DNA of 64,000 bases from Triglochin maritima. Taxonomy: Eukaryota > Streptophyta > Magnoliopsida > Alismatales > Juncaginaceae. Below the pieces are notes generated by a model. That model saw nothing but the letters and a program-made list of their open reading frames with translations. It made no database searches and was not told where the DNA came from. Made by a program: the position numbers and the translations under genes. Positions 1 through 11,131 of the stretch are shown here, piece after piece. The DNA lies in contig OY821775.1 in the NCBI GenBank assembly GCA_963682175.1, forward strand, positions 35,710,053 through 35,774,052, written 5' to 3'. The number at the start of each line of letters is the position of its first letter. Positions within the stretch are counted from its first letter, which is position 1.

Positions 1-827
1 ATCAGCATGCCATGTCATGTTCTTGGAATCCTCCTTACCCGCAAACAAACATTTAAGCCTTGGCATTATCGGAAGATACCACAAAATCTTAGCAGGAGGT
101 CCTTTGATGTTCATCTCATCAGCCTCTTCATTGTGGTTTGGTCCACTACGTTTCATTTTGTAACTTGAAACATTACACCTGGGACAGGAATGTAAGTTTT
201 CAAACTCACCCCTATACAATATACAATCGTTTGGGCATGCGTGTATCTTCCTATATTCAATTCCCATAGGGCACAACACTTTCTTTGCATCATAAGTTCT
301 ATCTGGCAACTCATTATCATCTGGAAGCATCTCTTTCACTAACTTCAACATTGATGTGAAACTCACATCGGACCAACCATTTCCAGCTTTTAAATTGTAC
401 AACTTCAACACCGCTGACAATCTAGTGAATTTGGTACAATTCTTATACAATGGCTTCTCATTGTCACTCAACAAATTACCAAGTAAATCGGGGTTGGACG
501 ATAACTTTTCAGCCATATCCTGAACCATTTCCTCTAAGTGATCTTCCACACTAACGTCTTCCCCATAAGTCTTGGAACGACTAAATGATTAATTTTCGTC
601 GTGCCATATCCACCGTCTGTAATTTGGGTCGAAACCTTTCTCAAACAAATGATCATTCATTTTACGAAAAGTCAGCACTGACATAATATGACACTTATTT
701 CACGGAGAATACGCCATGTCGCTGTCTTTCATTTTCTTGGAGTGTTTTTGGCAACCCCTAAGAACATATTCACTCCGTTCTCATACTCATAACTCAATCT
801 GTTTGAAACAATCCACTCTCGATCCAT
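1..827 (-). pseudogene. CACTA transposase (tnp2 type), N-terminal part, decayed
   Basis: Read on the minus strand, the frame opens at 827 with MDREWIVSNRLSYEYENGV, the start of the transposase-associated domain of plant CACTA transposases. Further on come RRWIWHDEN, YKNCTKFTRLSAVLKLYNLK, the cysteine pair region CPNDCILYR and HSCPRC, and LWYLPIMPRLKCLF followed by TWHAD, the entry to the transposase family tnp2 domain. The enzyme would cut and move CACTA elements by binding their terminal and subterminal repeats. An early stop follows the first 32 codons, and another stop breaks the frame near 588, so this copy cannot make a full protein. The catalytic core lies beyond the left edge. The same protein type is encoded by the separate copy at 45204-48210. 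Confidence 0.85.
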
Positions 828-1574
828 TTCAATCTAAACATTAACAAAAATGATAGTTATTATTGGAGACAATAAATAAAATTTCAATTTAAAATAATAT
901 GTTTGTAGATGAGAATATTCGGAGATATTAAGATGAGAAAAGAATGACTCAAAGGAGAGGAGATGAAGTCCTTAATCTAGCGTGGGAATAAGGAAGATTA
1001 GAAACCTAACTAAGCAATCAAGGCCAAAACAACCTAAAGTCCACTGTAGGTCCTTAGTAATAGACGACGCCTAACTTCGAGGTCCCACCGAGGACCACTA
1101 GTCTGTAGGAAATCAAGAACCCGGAGGTCCCTAATATCTCAGGGAGACTAGATGGGCAACGACGTTCAGGCCGAAACAGTCTTAAACATCGAGGACCACT
1201 AATCTGTAGGAAATCAAGAACCCAGAGGTTCCTAAAATCTCAGGGAGACTAGATGGGCAACGACATTCAGGCCATAACGGTCTTAAACGGTTTCCTCTCC
1301 TTAATGCGTCCGAAAATCATGGGGGCCAACGTCTAATTGATTTTATTAAGACTCTTTTATTAAGTGGTTTTTGGGCAAAGGAAAGGGTGATGAAATCCCC
1401 CACCTCATCTCCTATAGGTGACTGCCCCCTAAGTGTTTTTCATACCTTAATCTAACAAACAACACACCAAACAAACACTCACCTTACTCTTGTTCCAATG
1501 CAAGTCCTACTAACTAATGCGTGCTTTCTAATGAATGATGAGTGAAAGATAGTACGTACCTTACGCCAACAATC
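828..1574. other. CACTA 5' region, no gene seen, with a 101-bp tandem duplication
   Basis: Non-coding stretch between the transposase start (minus strand) and the inserted copia LTR. It contains two adjacent copies of a 101-bp unit, 1090-1190 and 1191-1291, each starting GAGGACCACT and differing at a few positions. I see no other gene, RNA or promoter that I can defend. Confidence 0.6.
1090..1291. repeat. Direct tandem duplication, 2 x 101 bp
   Basis: The two units begin GAGGACCACT at 1090 and 1191 and share the run ATCTCAGGGAGACTAGATGG. A handful of point differences shows the duplication is not brand new. Confidence 0.85.
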
Positions 1575-3065
1575 TGTAGGATCGTGTGGGTCGGGTTAAT
1601 CTAATCACTTTTACGCTAATCCCTAACTAATCAAACAATAAACGCAGCGGAAACAATTTAAAGACTAGTAGGGAAAAGGAACAAGCAAACCACAAATTGA
1701 CTCGGCGTTTTTATAGTGGTTCGGCACCCAACCCGGGTCCTAGTCCCCTCTTGCAAGCTCCGCTTGACTCCGCGAGCTCCGCCTACGACTTCACTATCCA
1801 CTCCCCGTTCCGGGCCGGGAGACAACGCCTTACAACCGTCAAACTTGTGAACAACCCTCGCCGAGCTTGGAATCATCTTCTCACAATACGAGAAAGATCA
1901 GTTCGGGCTCTCACCGAAGTCTATACTTGTTTGACAAACTTTGTAACTTTGTGGTATTCACTCTCTAATTGAGCACACTTTGAGTAGGATGAGTGATTGA
2001 ACAAGTGTGTGTAGTTTAGGCTTATGGAGTGTAGAAATGGGAGCTTTGAGGATTGAGGTTTCTCTCTAATGTATTGGGATAATAGGAGTTGGAGAGTTGT
2101 GTTAACAACAAGTCTTGATCCTCTATTTATAAGCTCCTAAGGTATTCTAGCCGTTGGGGATAGATTTGGTTGGGTTTTGTGTAAGATATACAAAGCAGAA
2201 AATCGGGCTGCAAATCTGTCAGAACCGATCGACCGAAACTAATAAACCGGTCAACCGTTCACTTGATTTCAAGGAGAACGGTCGAACAAATAAATATTCG
2301 GTCGGAAAAACGAGCTAGAACTTAACTATACTTAAGTGAATCGGTCGAACCAAAGTATGGGGTGGTCGACCGTTAAGGGGATTCGGTTGAGACAAAGTTG
2401 TATCGGTCGAACGAAGAGTGTGTTGACCGATAGCAGGGATATTATAAATGTTCAACCGGTCGACCGAAACAAGGTTGTCGTTCGACCGGTTACCGAATGT
2501 ATTTTGGAGTTAAGTTTGTTTTATACGAATACGACCATTATAGGAATACGGCAAAGGTAACGACCATAATAAAATCCGGGATCGGTCGACCAAAAAGGTA
2601 GAACCGGTCGACCGGTAGAGTTCGGTAAAATCACTGTGGAGAGTCTGTTATAAACCTGTCGAACTGAGAACTGGTTCGGTCGACCGTTTCACACCGGAAA
2701 TTATGGGTTTAGATTTTAAGTGATTTCCGACTAAGGTTTAGGTGATCTAATGAAGTCTAAATATGGTGAAATTTTGTGTGTGACTTCTCTAAGTCACCTA
2801 GTTTGTATGTGATATGTTTTTAGCTCTTGTATGCTCAATTTACACATGTTCCTAAGACTCAAAATAAAATCAAGATTACAAGTCTTCATATAGCTTTATT
2901 ACAAATCTTGACTAGATTTCCTTCCTTCCATGAGTCATGATCACCTGTAGAGGTTAGCACATGCAATATATATGCAATGCAATATGTGTGCTACTCTACA
3001 TTACTTATGATTAACATTAAGTTGATTAAATCATCAAAACAAGGATTAAGGCGAAAAAGCCAACA
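1575..3065 (-). repeat. 3' LTR of the SIRE-like element
   Basis: 1491 bp, TG...CA ends, near-identical to 15378-16846. Its U3 (about 2220-2690) is packed with CGGTCGACCG-type motifs. On the minus strand a TATA box (TATAAATA, about 2124-2131) follows about 95 bp downstream of that array. A short open frame inside it has its counterpart in the other LTR and is not taken as a gene. Confidence 0.9.
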
Positions 3066-3285
3066 ATCTCCCCCTTTTTGATGATGGCAACCTATATCTT
3101 AATACTTGAAAATTTTAAGTGTAAACTATGCATATAAATGCTCCCCCTATGGATGTGCATAGTTTTTGTTCAATTTTAACCAATTTTCAAATAGCTCCCC
3201 TTTAATTATCTCTCCCCATTTGACATCCATCAAAAACAAAAACAATTATGACTTTAAGCATAGAATTTAGATGTCTTGTAATGAA
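3066..3285 (-). other. Internal 3' remnant and polypurine tract of the SIRE-like element
   Basis: Directly next to the LTR, the minus strand reads CATCAAAAAGGGGGAGAT, a copia-type polypurine tract. The rest is non-coding AT-rich sequence ending at the GTTGC target duplication of the nested element. Confidence 0.75.
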
Positions 3286-3290
3286 GTTGC

Positions 3291-5421
3291 TGAAGGGAAT
3301 GTGTTCTAAAAGTTTTACTTTTAAATGCCAATTATTACGAATTGAATGAGAAATCATTTTGTTCCTTGTTTATGTTATTCGTCTGTTAGAAGTGTTAAGG
3401 AAGAGGCTCTTGGTCCTTAACCGTGGAGCTCTAAATGATATTGGTTTACATAAAACAAAAGATATTCATAATCATGGTAATTAACATGGGACATCAATTA
3501 GCGAGTTAAGATTGTCGTGTTGGTCATAGATCATTGTAGCTCTACAAGTGAGTGACAACACGGGTACACAAAAGAGGAAAATATTACTTTTGTATACTGA
3601 ATAGACCTAATAAGTAAAACATTATAGAATTGTGTTTTCTGTGTCATTAATGTTTTACTGTGTCTTTGGTCCTTTGATATGCGACTTATATCCGATCACT
3701 TAAGAATTGCTTAATTAGACTAGTGTCTTGAGCTATCGATGAGTGTAGTGTAAATGCATGGTTGGTTAAGTACAACTTTTGTTGGAGAAGATAATTAGTC
3801 AAAAGATTATCATTACCCCTCTTAATTGAGTGATGATATTAGTGGGCCTCTTGATAAAGCCAAGTTATAATGTGCACAATGTGATTTGAGTTAAGTCACA
3901 TATTTATAACTAGCTTAAAGAGATCAAGAAATGAATACTAATACAAAGACGACACAATACTACTTTTTGTGTATTCTTAATATCATGAGGCATGGGACGG
4001 ACACAAGTGGTGCACTCCATCACTAAATGGATTGGATTTTGGTTCGAGTGGAATTAAGACATCTAACTAATTGGGAGCTATAATGTGTAGCTAGATACCG
4101 CTTATGGCTTGTGATATTAAGCTCTTAATATCACTGCCAACTTAGTCTAGATCCTCCCATAGGTCACACCACAAAAACCAGGAAACAAGAAGCTTGATTT
4201 TTGGTTCATATGATGCGTCGGGTTTCTTATAGAAAATATGACACATATGGTGAACAAGTAAAATCAATTATGTTGTATATAACATAATTAGAATCATGAT
4301 AAATTCATATGAGATACATATATTATGGGGTGCAATAAATTATTGTTGCATAGGATAATATATTGCATAAGTTGTGAATTTGCTAAAAACCCCAAAAACT
4401 CAAAATTTGTTGAAAATAAATCCAAAATTTGAAAAGGCAAAATCGGGTAGAAGTTCGGTAATCCGTTATGGTTCGGTCGACCGAAGGATCCGTCGATCGG
4501 TCAACCGAACGTGGAACGGATGGTCAAGTTGATTGATCGAACTTGACCAAAGTGCCTGGAACTCTGGATCGGTGTACCGAACCAGAAACGGTCAACCGAA
4601 CAATGTCCAGTTCATATATTTTCGGTTAACCGAATGACACTCTGTTAAAGACGCGAATTCGTCCAAACGGTTAAGAAGAATTTTTCTCCTTAAGAATCGG
4701 TCATCTGTCAAGTGCACGGAAATCTGAACGTGACATATTAGGTTAACCGAGTATGTCTCGGTAGACCGAGTCCCGATCGATTTTCTGCCTTTGATAATTA
4801 AGAGATTAATTTGATCAATGGTTGGATTAGCTCCAAACTCGGTAAAATGTTTTGTGGGTGCATATAATGCATTTTGGAATTAGTTTATGAGAGAAAATGT
4901 CAAGAGAACATGACTTAAGAATAACCATGATTTAGAGTAAGATTGGAGCCTATAAATAGGTCCTTATTCTCATTAATTGACACACATGTTTTTGCTAATT
5001 CTTTTCTCTCCTAATTCACCACAAAAGCCACGAAAATTATCTTGAATTTCTAAGCCTTTGGAAGGATAAATCTCAGAGATTAACGAAGGGGTTTGTAGCT
5101 AGATTCTAAGCTTGTTTGGAGATTGATTGGCTAGCTCCTTTCTCTCCAACATTGTTTAGGGTTTCGGTGAACACTCGGAGGCATCCGGCGCAACGAGAAG
5201 CGACGATCGTCTTCCTCAACGTCTCTGGAACATCAAGAAGTTTTAGAGAACTTCTAGCTTTGAATTTTGGAGTCCCTTGTGTTTGTTTTAATAAGTTTTG
5301 AAACTAGTTATTAATACAAACTGATGCATGCATGAAATAAATCGTAGAAAATTGTAATTGATCCTTATTATGCATAAAAATTTGAAATATATATATGCAC
5401 AATTAAACATGAAATCCTACA
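3291..5421 (+). repeat. 5' LTR of copia A1
   Basis: 2131 bp. U3 holds the palindrome array at about 4450-4780. A TATA box (TATAAATAGG, 4951-4960) follows about 170 bp later. The LTR ends ATCCTACA right before the primer-binding site. Confidence 0.93.
4951..4960 (+). promoter_or_regulatory. Probable TATA box of the family A LTR promoter
   Basis: TATAAATAGG lies in a non-coding LTR context downstream of the motif array. The same element occurs in the 3' LTR and, as TATAAAAG, in copy A3 at about 50453. It would start the genomic RNA about 30 bp downstream. Confidence 0.6.
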
Positions 5422-5422
5422 G

Positions 5423-5434
5423 TAGTATCAGAGC
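5423..5434 (+). other. Primer-binding site (initiator tRNA-Met) of copia A1, one mismatch
   Basis: TAGTATCAGAGC, one base off the TGGTATCAGAGC seen in copies A2 and A3 and in the Tork-like element. It lies immediately downstream of the LTR end, where minus-strand DNA synthesis begins. Confidence 0.85.
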
Positions 5435-6936
5435 TTAGGGTTCAATTTTCTTATGATTTAAGGTTGTAAACGAATTTAGTTTACCATATAGGATTTAAAC
5501 AATTCGGTTTACCGGTTTTTCGGTCTATGAATGTTTTGTTGATATAATTCTCTATAATAATTCGTTTTAAATGTTTTAAGTGTTTTAAAACATGGCATGT
5601 AATTATTAGAATTAAGATTTAGACATCAGTCTAACTTACAATAATTTCGTTTTATAAAGAAATGATTATTTTGTAAGAGAATCAACAAAACCGAAAAACT
5701 GCGGTTCATCCTTCCATTGGAAATTGGATGGACAGCGGTTCAAAATTATTTTTGAACTATGGATGGACGAAAAACATTTTTAATGGATTTCAAAATGTTT
5801 TTCAAAGAATTGTTTAGGATTCTAGATGATTGATAAACTATATTGCATAGTTTATAGTGATATTGCGTGCATGGATGCTTGAGTTGTTTTGCAGGAATTG
5901 TGAGTTTATATGTTCCAAATCAGCAACTATGAAAGTATATGATTGATATTATACAGGGGCTTATTTATATGTAAAAGACAAAATTCCCTCTTTCTATCTT
6001 TTAGATAATTGCATTTGCATATGAGAGGTTTTTACATAGGACTTGCACTAGTCCGTTTTTATCGAATGTGAGGTGCATGTTTATTTTCTGTAAAAATTTA
6101 CATCTCCGGTGCAAGAGGAAGTTGCCGCTGTAGCACATCGATCGAGGATCAAAGATCAGGGATCGAGGATCAAGGATCGAAGGGAACATATAAACTCACA
6201 TTATGTGGATTGTGTGAATGGTTTAATTTCTGTTTTATAATCTTGCTATGCATGTGATGAATGTGTTGAATGTTAGGATGTGTATGAATAATAATATGCA
6301 TGATAACCTAAAATTCTGAATCACATGTTAATATATGAAATTGTCCAACAAAAATTAAGAGTAATTTTCCTTCTTATTTCATCCACTAGCAGCCATTGAT
6401 CGAGGGATACTCTGCTCGCCCTTAGCGGGAGATAGCTCCCTCCATCTTTGGGAATAGTGGGAGATATAATGGTTGTCTATTGTTGTGCCACAATTAAATA
6501 TAGGAGGTGTGTTTCACCCTAGTGAACCCCAAGTATGTTTAGTTGTGAATACAGTGGATAAACGTATCTCGTATCAAATGAAAATAAGTTTTCTTAACAT
6601 TACCTAGAGCCCTCGCTCGGTTTTGGGAAAAAGTTTTTATTTCGAGGATAGGTCATATTCCCTTATAATTAAAAGGACAAGAATCACAAGAGTTTGAAGA
6701 TGCTAATGTTGCTAAAATTCAAAAAGGTTGTGATTAGAAAGAGTTTTTCTTATCTTGATGTTGTGATGTATTCGATAGCCCTTAGCTAGTCTATATTACA
6801 ATTGATAGGATCTTGGGTTACTGCATTTACGGGCAAAATTCTATTTGTAGTATTTACATTTATATTTGATATACATGTATGTGTTTTAAAACATAAAATT
6901 GGCATTAAAAACCTGTATGATTTATTTTGTAGAAAA
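5435..6936 (+). other. Long 5' leader of copia A1 with nested inverted repeats
   Basis: Non-coding leader of 1.5 kb between primer-binding site and gag. It holds a perfect 17-bp inverted repeat GTGAGTTTATATGTTCC (5900-5916) / its complement (6183-6199). Nested inside are TATGTAAAA (5968-5976) / TTTTACATA (6030-6038) and CTTGCAC (6042-6048) / GTGCAAG (6109-6115). Just before the right outer arm lies a run of short GATC-AGGATCAA units (about 6138-6180). The arms recur in copies A2 and A3. Confidence 0.75.
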
Positions 6937-9900
6937 ATGTCGAATATCCAACCTATCGTACGATCCTTGATAGAAAAACACCCTTTAGCAAATGATGGCT
7001 TAAACTTCATTAGTTGGCAAATCAAACTCAACATCGTGTTAAAGTTTGAGAAACTGTCTCACATTTTGGTAGGTCCAATCCCAAAATGGAATGAGAGATT
7101 AACCGATGAAGAGAAAGAGGCTAAGGCCAAGTGGGAAGACCAAGAGAACCAAGTTCACGGTCTTATGCTAGCATCCATGGGTGACTCGCTTCAAGCGAAA
7201 TACTTGGATTCAAACCCAAGAAGACCATGGAGGCTTTATCTAAGATGTTCATGGATAGTGCCCGAAAGGAGCGCTATAAGACCACCATCGCACTCAGAAG
7301 GTGCCATATGGCGGAGGGAACATCGGTATCCATGCATTTTCTCACGATGCAAGGGTACCTTGAGAAGTTGGCAAAGCTGTCTTCACCAATGCCCGAGGAC
7401 ATTGCTGAAGATATGATTCTTTGCTCTCTCGCCCCGTCCTTTAAGGACTTTGTGATGCACTACCATGTGCGTAAAAAAGGGGTGAGTCTTGAGGAGCTGC
7501 ACAACGCTCTCAAAACTGTTGAAGTTGACATGGGCAAGGGTAGGGACAAGCAAGTCCTTGCCATCCATGGGAGGAGCCAAAAGATTGGTAAAAGAAAGGG
7601 CAAATCTACCAAAAGTGGTTCAATCAAGACCAATGGAGTAGGAGGTGCTCATAAGAGCGCCTCGAGGGAGAAATCTCAGAAATCTCCAACTCTCAACACG
7701 GAGTGCTTTCACTGTGGTGAAAAAGGACACATCCGGCCGAATTGCCCCAAGTACAAGGAAGACCTTGACAATGGAGTGATTGAACGTCGGCGCCCTAAAA
7801 AGGCCAAAGGTATATTTGTTATTGAAATAAATTTAGCCACCTCTGTCCAGGATTGGGTAATTGATACCGGATCTTGTGCTCACATAGTTTCTAATGTGCA
7901 GCTACTCGTGGATAGGAAGGAACTCGTGAGGAACGAGGTAGAATTGAAGGTCGGAAATGGTGTGAGCGTTTCTGCGGTTGCACAAGGTTCTGTGGTGCTT
8001 CAATTATGTTGTGGTTTAAATTTATGTATAAAGAATGTTTATTATGTGCCTTCGATTAGCAAGAACATTATTTTTGTATCATGCTTAGATATGGATAATT
8101 TCAATATAAATATTTCAAATTCTTGCTTGTCTATATCGAAGAATGGTGTTTTCTATGCAAATGCATTCATAAGGAATGGTCTCTATTTGCTTGAATTGAA
8201 TAATAAACAAATCTTCAATATCAATAACAAAAGACTTAAGACCACTCACGAGAATGATACTCTCTTGTGGCACTATCGTCTTGGTCACATAAACGAAAAG
8301 CACATCAAGAAATTACAAGAAGCTAACCTTCTTAGTCTACTTGATTTTAAATCATTGGAGACGTGCCAACCATGTATAATGGGAAAAATGACCAAAAAGC
8401 CTTTCAAGAAGAAAGGTCCAAGGGCGAGTGGCTTGTTGGATTTGATACATTCCGATGTATGTGGTCCAATGAGTACTAGGGCACGAGATGGTTTCAGGTA
8501 CTTCATTACGTTCACGGATGATTATAGTCGTAATGGCTTTGTTTATCTAATGAGAAACAAAAGTGAATCCTTTGACAAGTTCAAAGAATTCAAGAATGAA
8601 GTAGAGAACCAACTCGACAAGAAAATCAAGTCTCTATGAACGGATCGTGGAGGTGAGTACTTAAGTGCCGAATTTGACTCATACCTAAAGGAGTTTGGTA
8701 TTGTACCTCAACTCACCCCTCCCGGTACACCTCAGTGGAATGGGGTATCCGAAAGGAGGAATAGGACATTGCTTGACATGGTTCGATCAATGATGAGTCA
8801 TGCGAAATTACCTCTTAACTTTTGGAATTATGCACTACAAACTACGGCTTACACACTAAATAATGTTCCATCCAAATCCGTGGAGAAAACTCCTTATGAG
8901 ATGTGGAGTGGTAAAACACCCAAGCTCAATTTTCTCAAGATTTGGGTTTGTGAGGCTTACGTCAAGAAATTGATGTCGACCAAACTTCAACCAAAAGCGG
9001 ATAAGTGCTTCTATATAGGTTATCCTCGTGAGATAAGAGGATACTACTTTTGGCATATCACCTCCAATCGAGTGATTGTAGAGAGGGATGCCACATTTCT
9101 GGAAAAGGAATTTCTGGAAAGGGTAAAAAGTAGTGGGAGTAGGGTTGTGCTTAAGGAAACTCAAGATAGTCTACAAGATCATGACATGAATGATGACATT
9201 CAAGATCGTGAAGGCCCAACCGAGATTCCTTTGGTTAGTGGGAGCATGAGTGAGAGACCTTCGCAAGAAATTGTGAGATAATCTCAATCATCCCCACCTA
9301 GTATACGTTCAAGAGTTGAACGCAAACCCACTCCTCAAGAAATTGTGGAAGAAGTTCGAGAGGCACGAGAAGAACCAAAAGAACTAAGAAGGTCAACAAG
9401 GGAAAGGAAGAAACCCGACTTGTATCTGGGACTTCATGAAATCATGGTACTTGATACCAATGATCCCTTGACCTTCCAAGAAGCAATGGAAAAGGAAGAC
9501 TCCAAACTATGACTTAAGGCCATGGAATCCGAAATAGAATCCATGTATGATAACCAAGTATGGAGCTTGGTTGACCTTCCTCAAGGGAAAAAGGCCATTC
9601 AAAATAAATGGGTTTTCAAGAGGAGGATGGACATGGATGGGAACTTGACAACCTACAAAGTGAGGCTTGTAGCAAAGGGTTTCACTCAAGTTCAAGGAAT
9701 TGACTATGATGAAACTTTTTCACCAGTTGTCATGTTCAAGTCTATTCGGATAATGCTCGCTATTTCTGCATTTCATGATTATGAAATATGGCAAATGGAT
9801 GTCAAAACGGCGTTCCTTAATGGGAACTTGGAAGAGGATGTGTACATGGTACAACCTCGAGGTTTGGAAGATCCAAAGAATAGCAATAAAGTATGCAAGC

Positions 9901-11047
9901 TTCAAAGATCCATTTATGGATTGAAGCAAGCATCAAGGAGTTGGAACAAACGCTTTGACGAGGAAGTGAAGAAGCTTCACTTCATTCAAAGTAAGGAAGA
10001 ACCTTGTATATACAAGAAGGTTAGTGTGAGCCATGTAGTATTCCTAATCTTATATGTCGATGACATATTGCTTATGGGCAATCATATTCCTTTGCTTGAG
10101 CAAACAAGAAGTTCATTGAAATCTGCATTTTCAATGAAAGATATGGGTGAGGCTCAATACATCTTGGGAATCAAGATATATCGAGATAGATCATGTAGAC
10201 TCATTGGCCTAAGTCAACGTGCATACATTGACAAGGTCTTGGAAAGGTTCAAGATGAACAACTCCAAAAAGGGCAGTGTGCCAATGAGTATGGGTGTGCA
10301 ACTCAAGAAGTCCAACATACGCAATCACATAAGGACTTAGAGTACATGAAGGATGTCCCTTATGCTTCGGCAATTGGGTCGATCATGTACGCGATGACTT
10401 GCACAAGACCCGATGTTTTGTATGCTCTAAGCGTGACAAGTCGTCACCAATCCAACGTAGGTCCGGAGCATTGGACTGCGGTCAAGAATATCCTGAAGTA
10501 CCTTAACCGGACTAAGGATAAGATTCTCGTTTATGGAGGACAAAGGGAGTTGATAGCCAAAGGGTACTCGGATGCGAGTTTCATGAGTGATCCAGACGAT
10601 AGAAGGTCACAATCAGGATACGTCTTTCTTCTGAATGGTGGAGTTGTGAGTTGGCGTAGCTGGAAGCAAACCACTACAGCCGATTCAACCACCACTTTCG
10701 AAGTAATGGTTGTCGCTGAAGCGAGCAAGGAAGGAGTGTGGATCAAGAAGTTCCTTGAAGAGCTTGGAGTAGTTCCCACGAGCGAGGGACCCATTGAGAT
10801 ATTTTGCGATAATAGTGCATCTATCTCGCAAATCAAGGATCCTAGATCACACCACAAAGTGAAGTACATGGATCGTAAGAACTTCGTGACGCGTGACCTC
10901 ATCGACGAAGGCAAAATAAATCTATTATGGGTGGACACCAACAACAACACAGCTGATCCATTTACATAACCCTTATCCCAAGCCAAGGGCGAAATGCATT
11001 TCGAGTCCATGGGATTGAGGAACCATGTAGATTGGCTTGATGATTGA
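6937..11047 (+). pseudogene. Copia A1 gag-pol polyprotein, broken by frameshifts and stops
   Basis: The frame starts at the ATG 6937 (MSNIQPIVRSLIEKHP) and can be followed to a stop at 11045-11047. Order of domains: gag (UBN2 type, about 6990-7600); CCHC zinc knuckle CFHCGEKGHIRPNC near 7710; aspartic protease motif DWVIDTGSCAH near 7855; GAG-pre-integrase LLWHYRLGHINEKH near 8265; integrase core starting HSDVCGP near 8450; reverse transcriptase with YVDDILLMG near 10055; copia RNase H near 10560-10970. Lesions are a frameshift near 7215, TGA at 8637-8639 (CGA in the same place in copy A4), further stops near 9279, 10338 and 10967, and a break near 9511. It encodes capsid plus replication and integration enzymes for the element. 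By comparison with other copies most lesions are recent. Confidence 0.93.
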
Positions 11048-11118
11048 TATGTAATGGGGTTTACCCTAGTTCTTATTATTTTATACATTGAGTATGTATC
11101 TGAAAGAAAACTTTAATA

Positions 11119-11131
11119 ACAAGTGGGAGAT
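11119..11131 (+). other. Polypurine tract of copia A1
   Basis: ACAAGTGGGAGAT directly upstream of the 3' LTR, the plus-strand priming site. The same sequence in reverse flanks copy A4's LTR at 55878. Confidence 0.8.

Noticed and set aside
5116..5301. 61-codon frame (MEIDWLAPFSPTLFRVS) present also at 12957-13142
   Set aside because: Both lie at the same place in the two LTRs of A1, so repetition is explained by the LTR duplication; not retained as an open frame in the older copies that I could follow.
10531..11088. 185-codon minus-strand frame, with a near twin on the plus strand at 55921-56478
   Set aside because: Both are antisense to the copia RNase H region; conservation follows from the sense strand.
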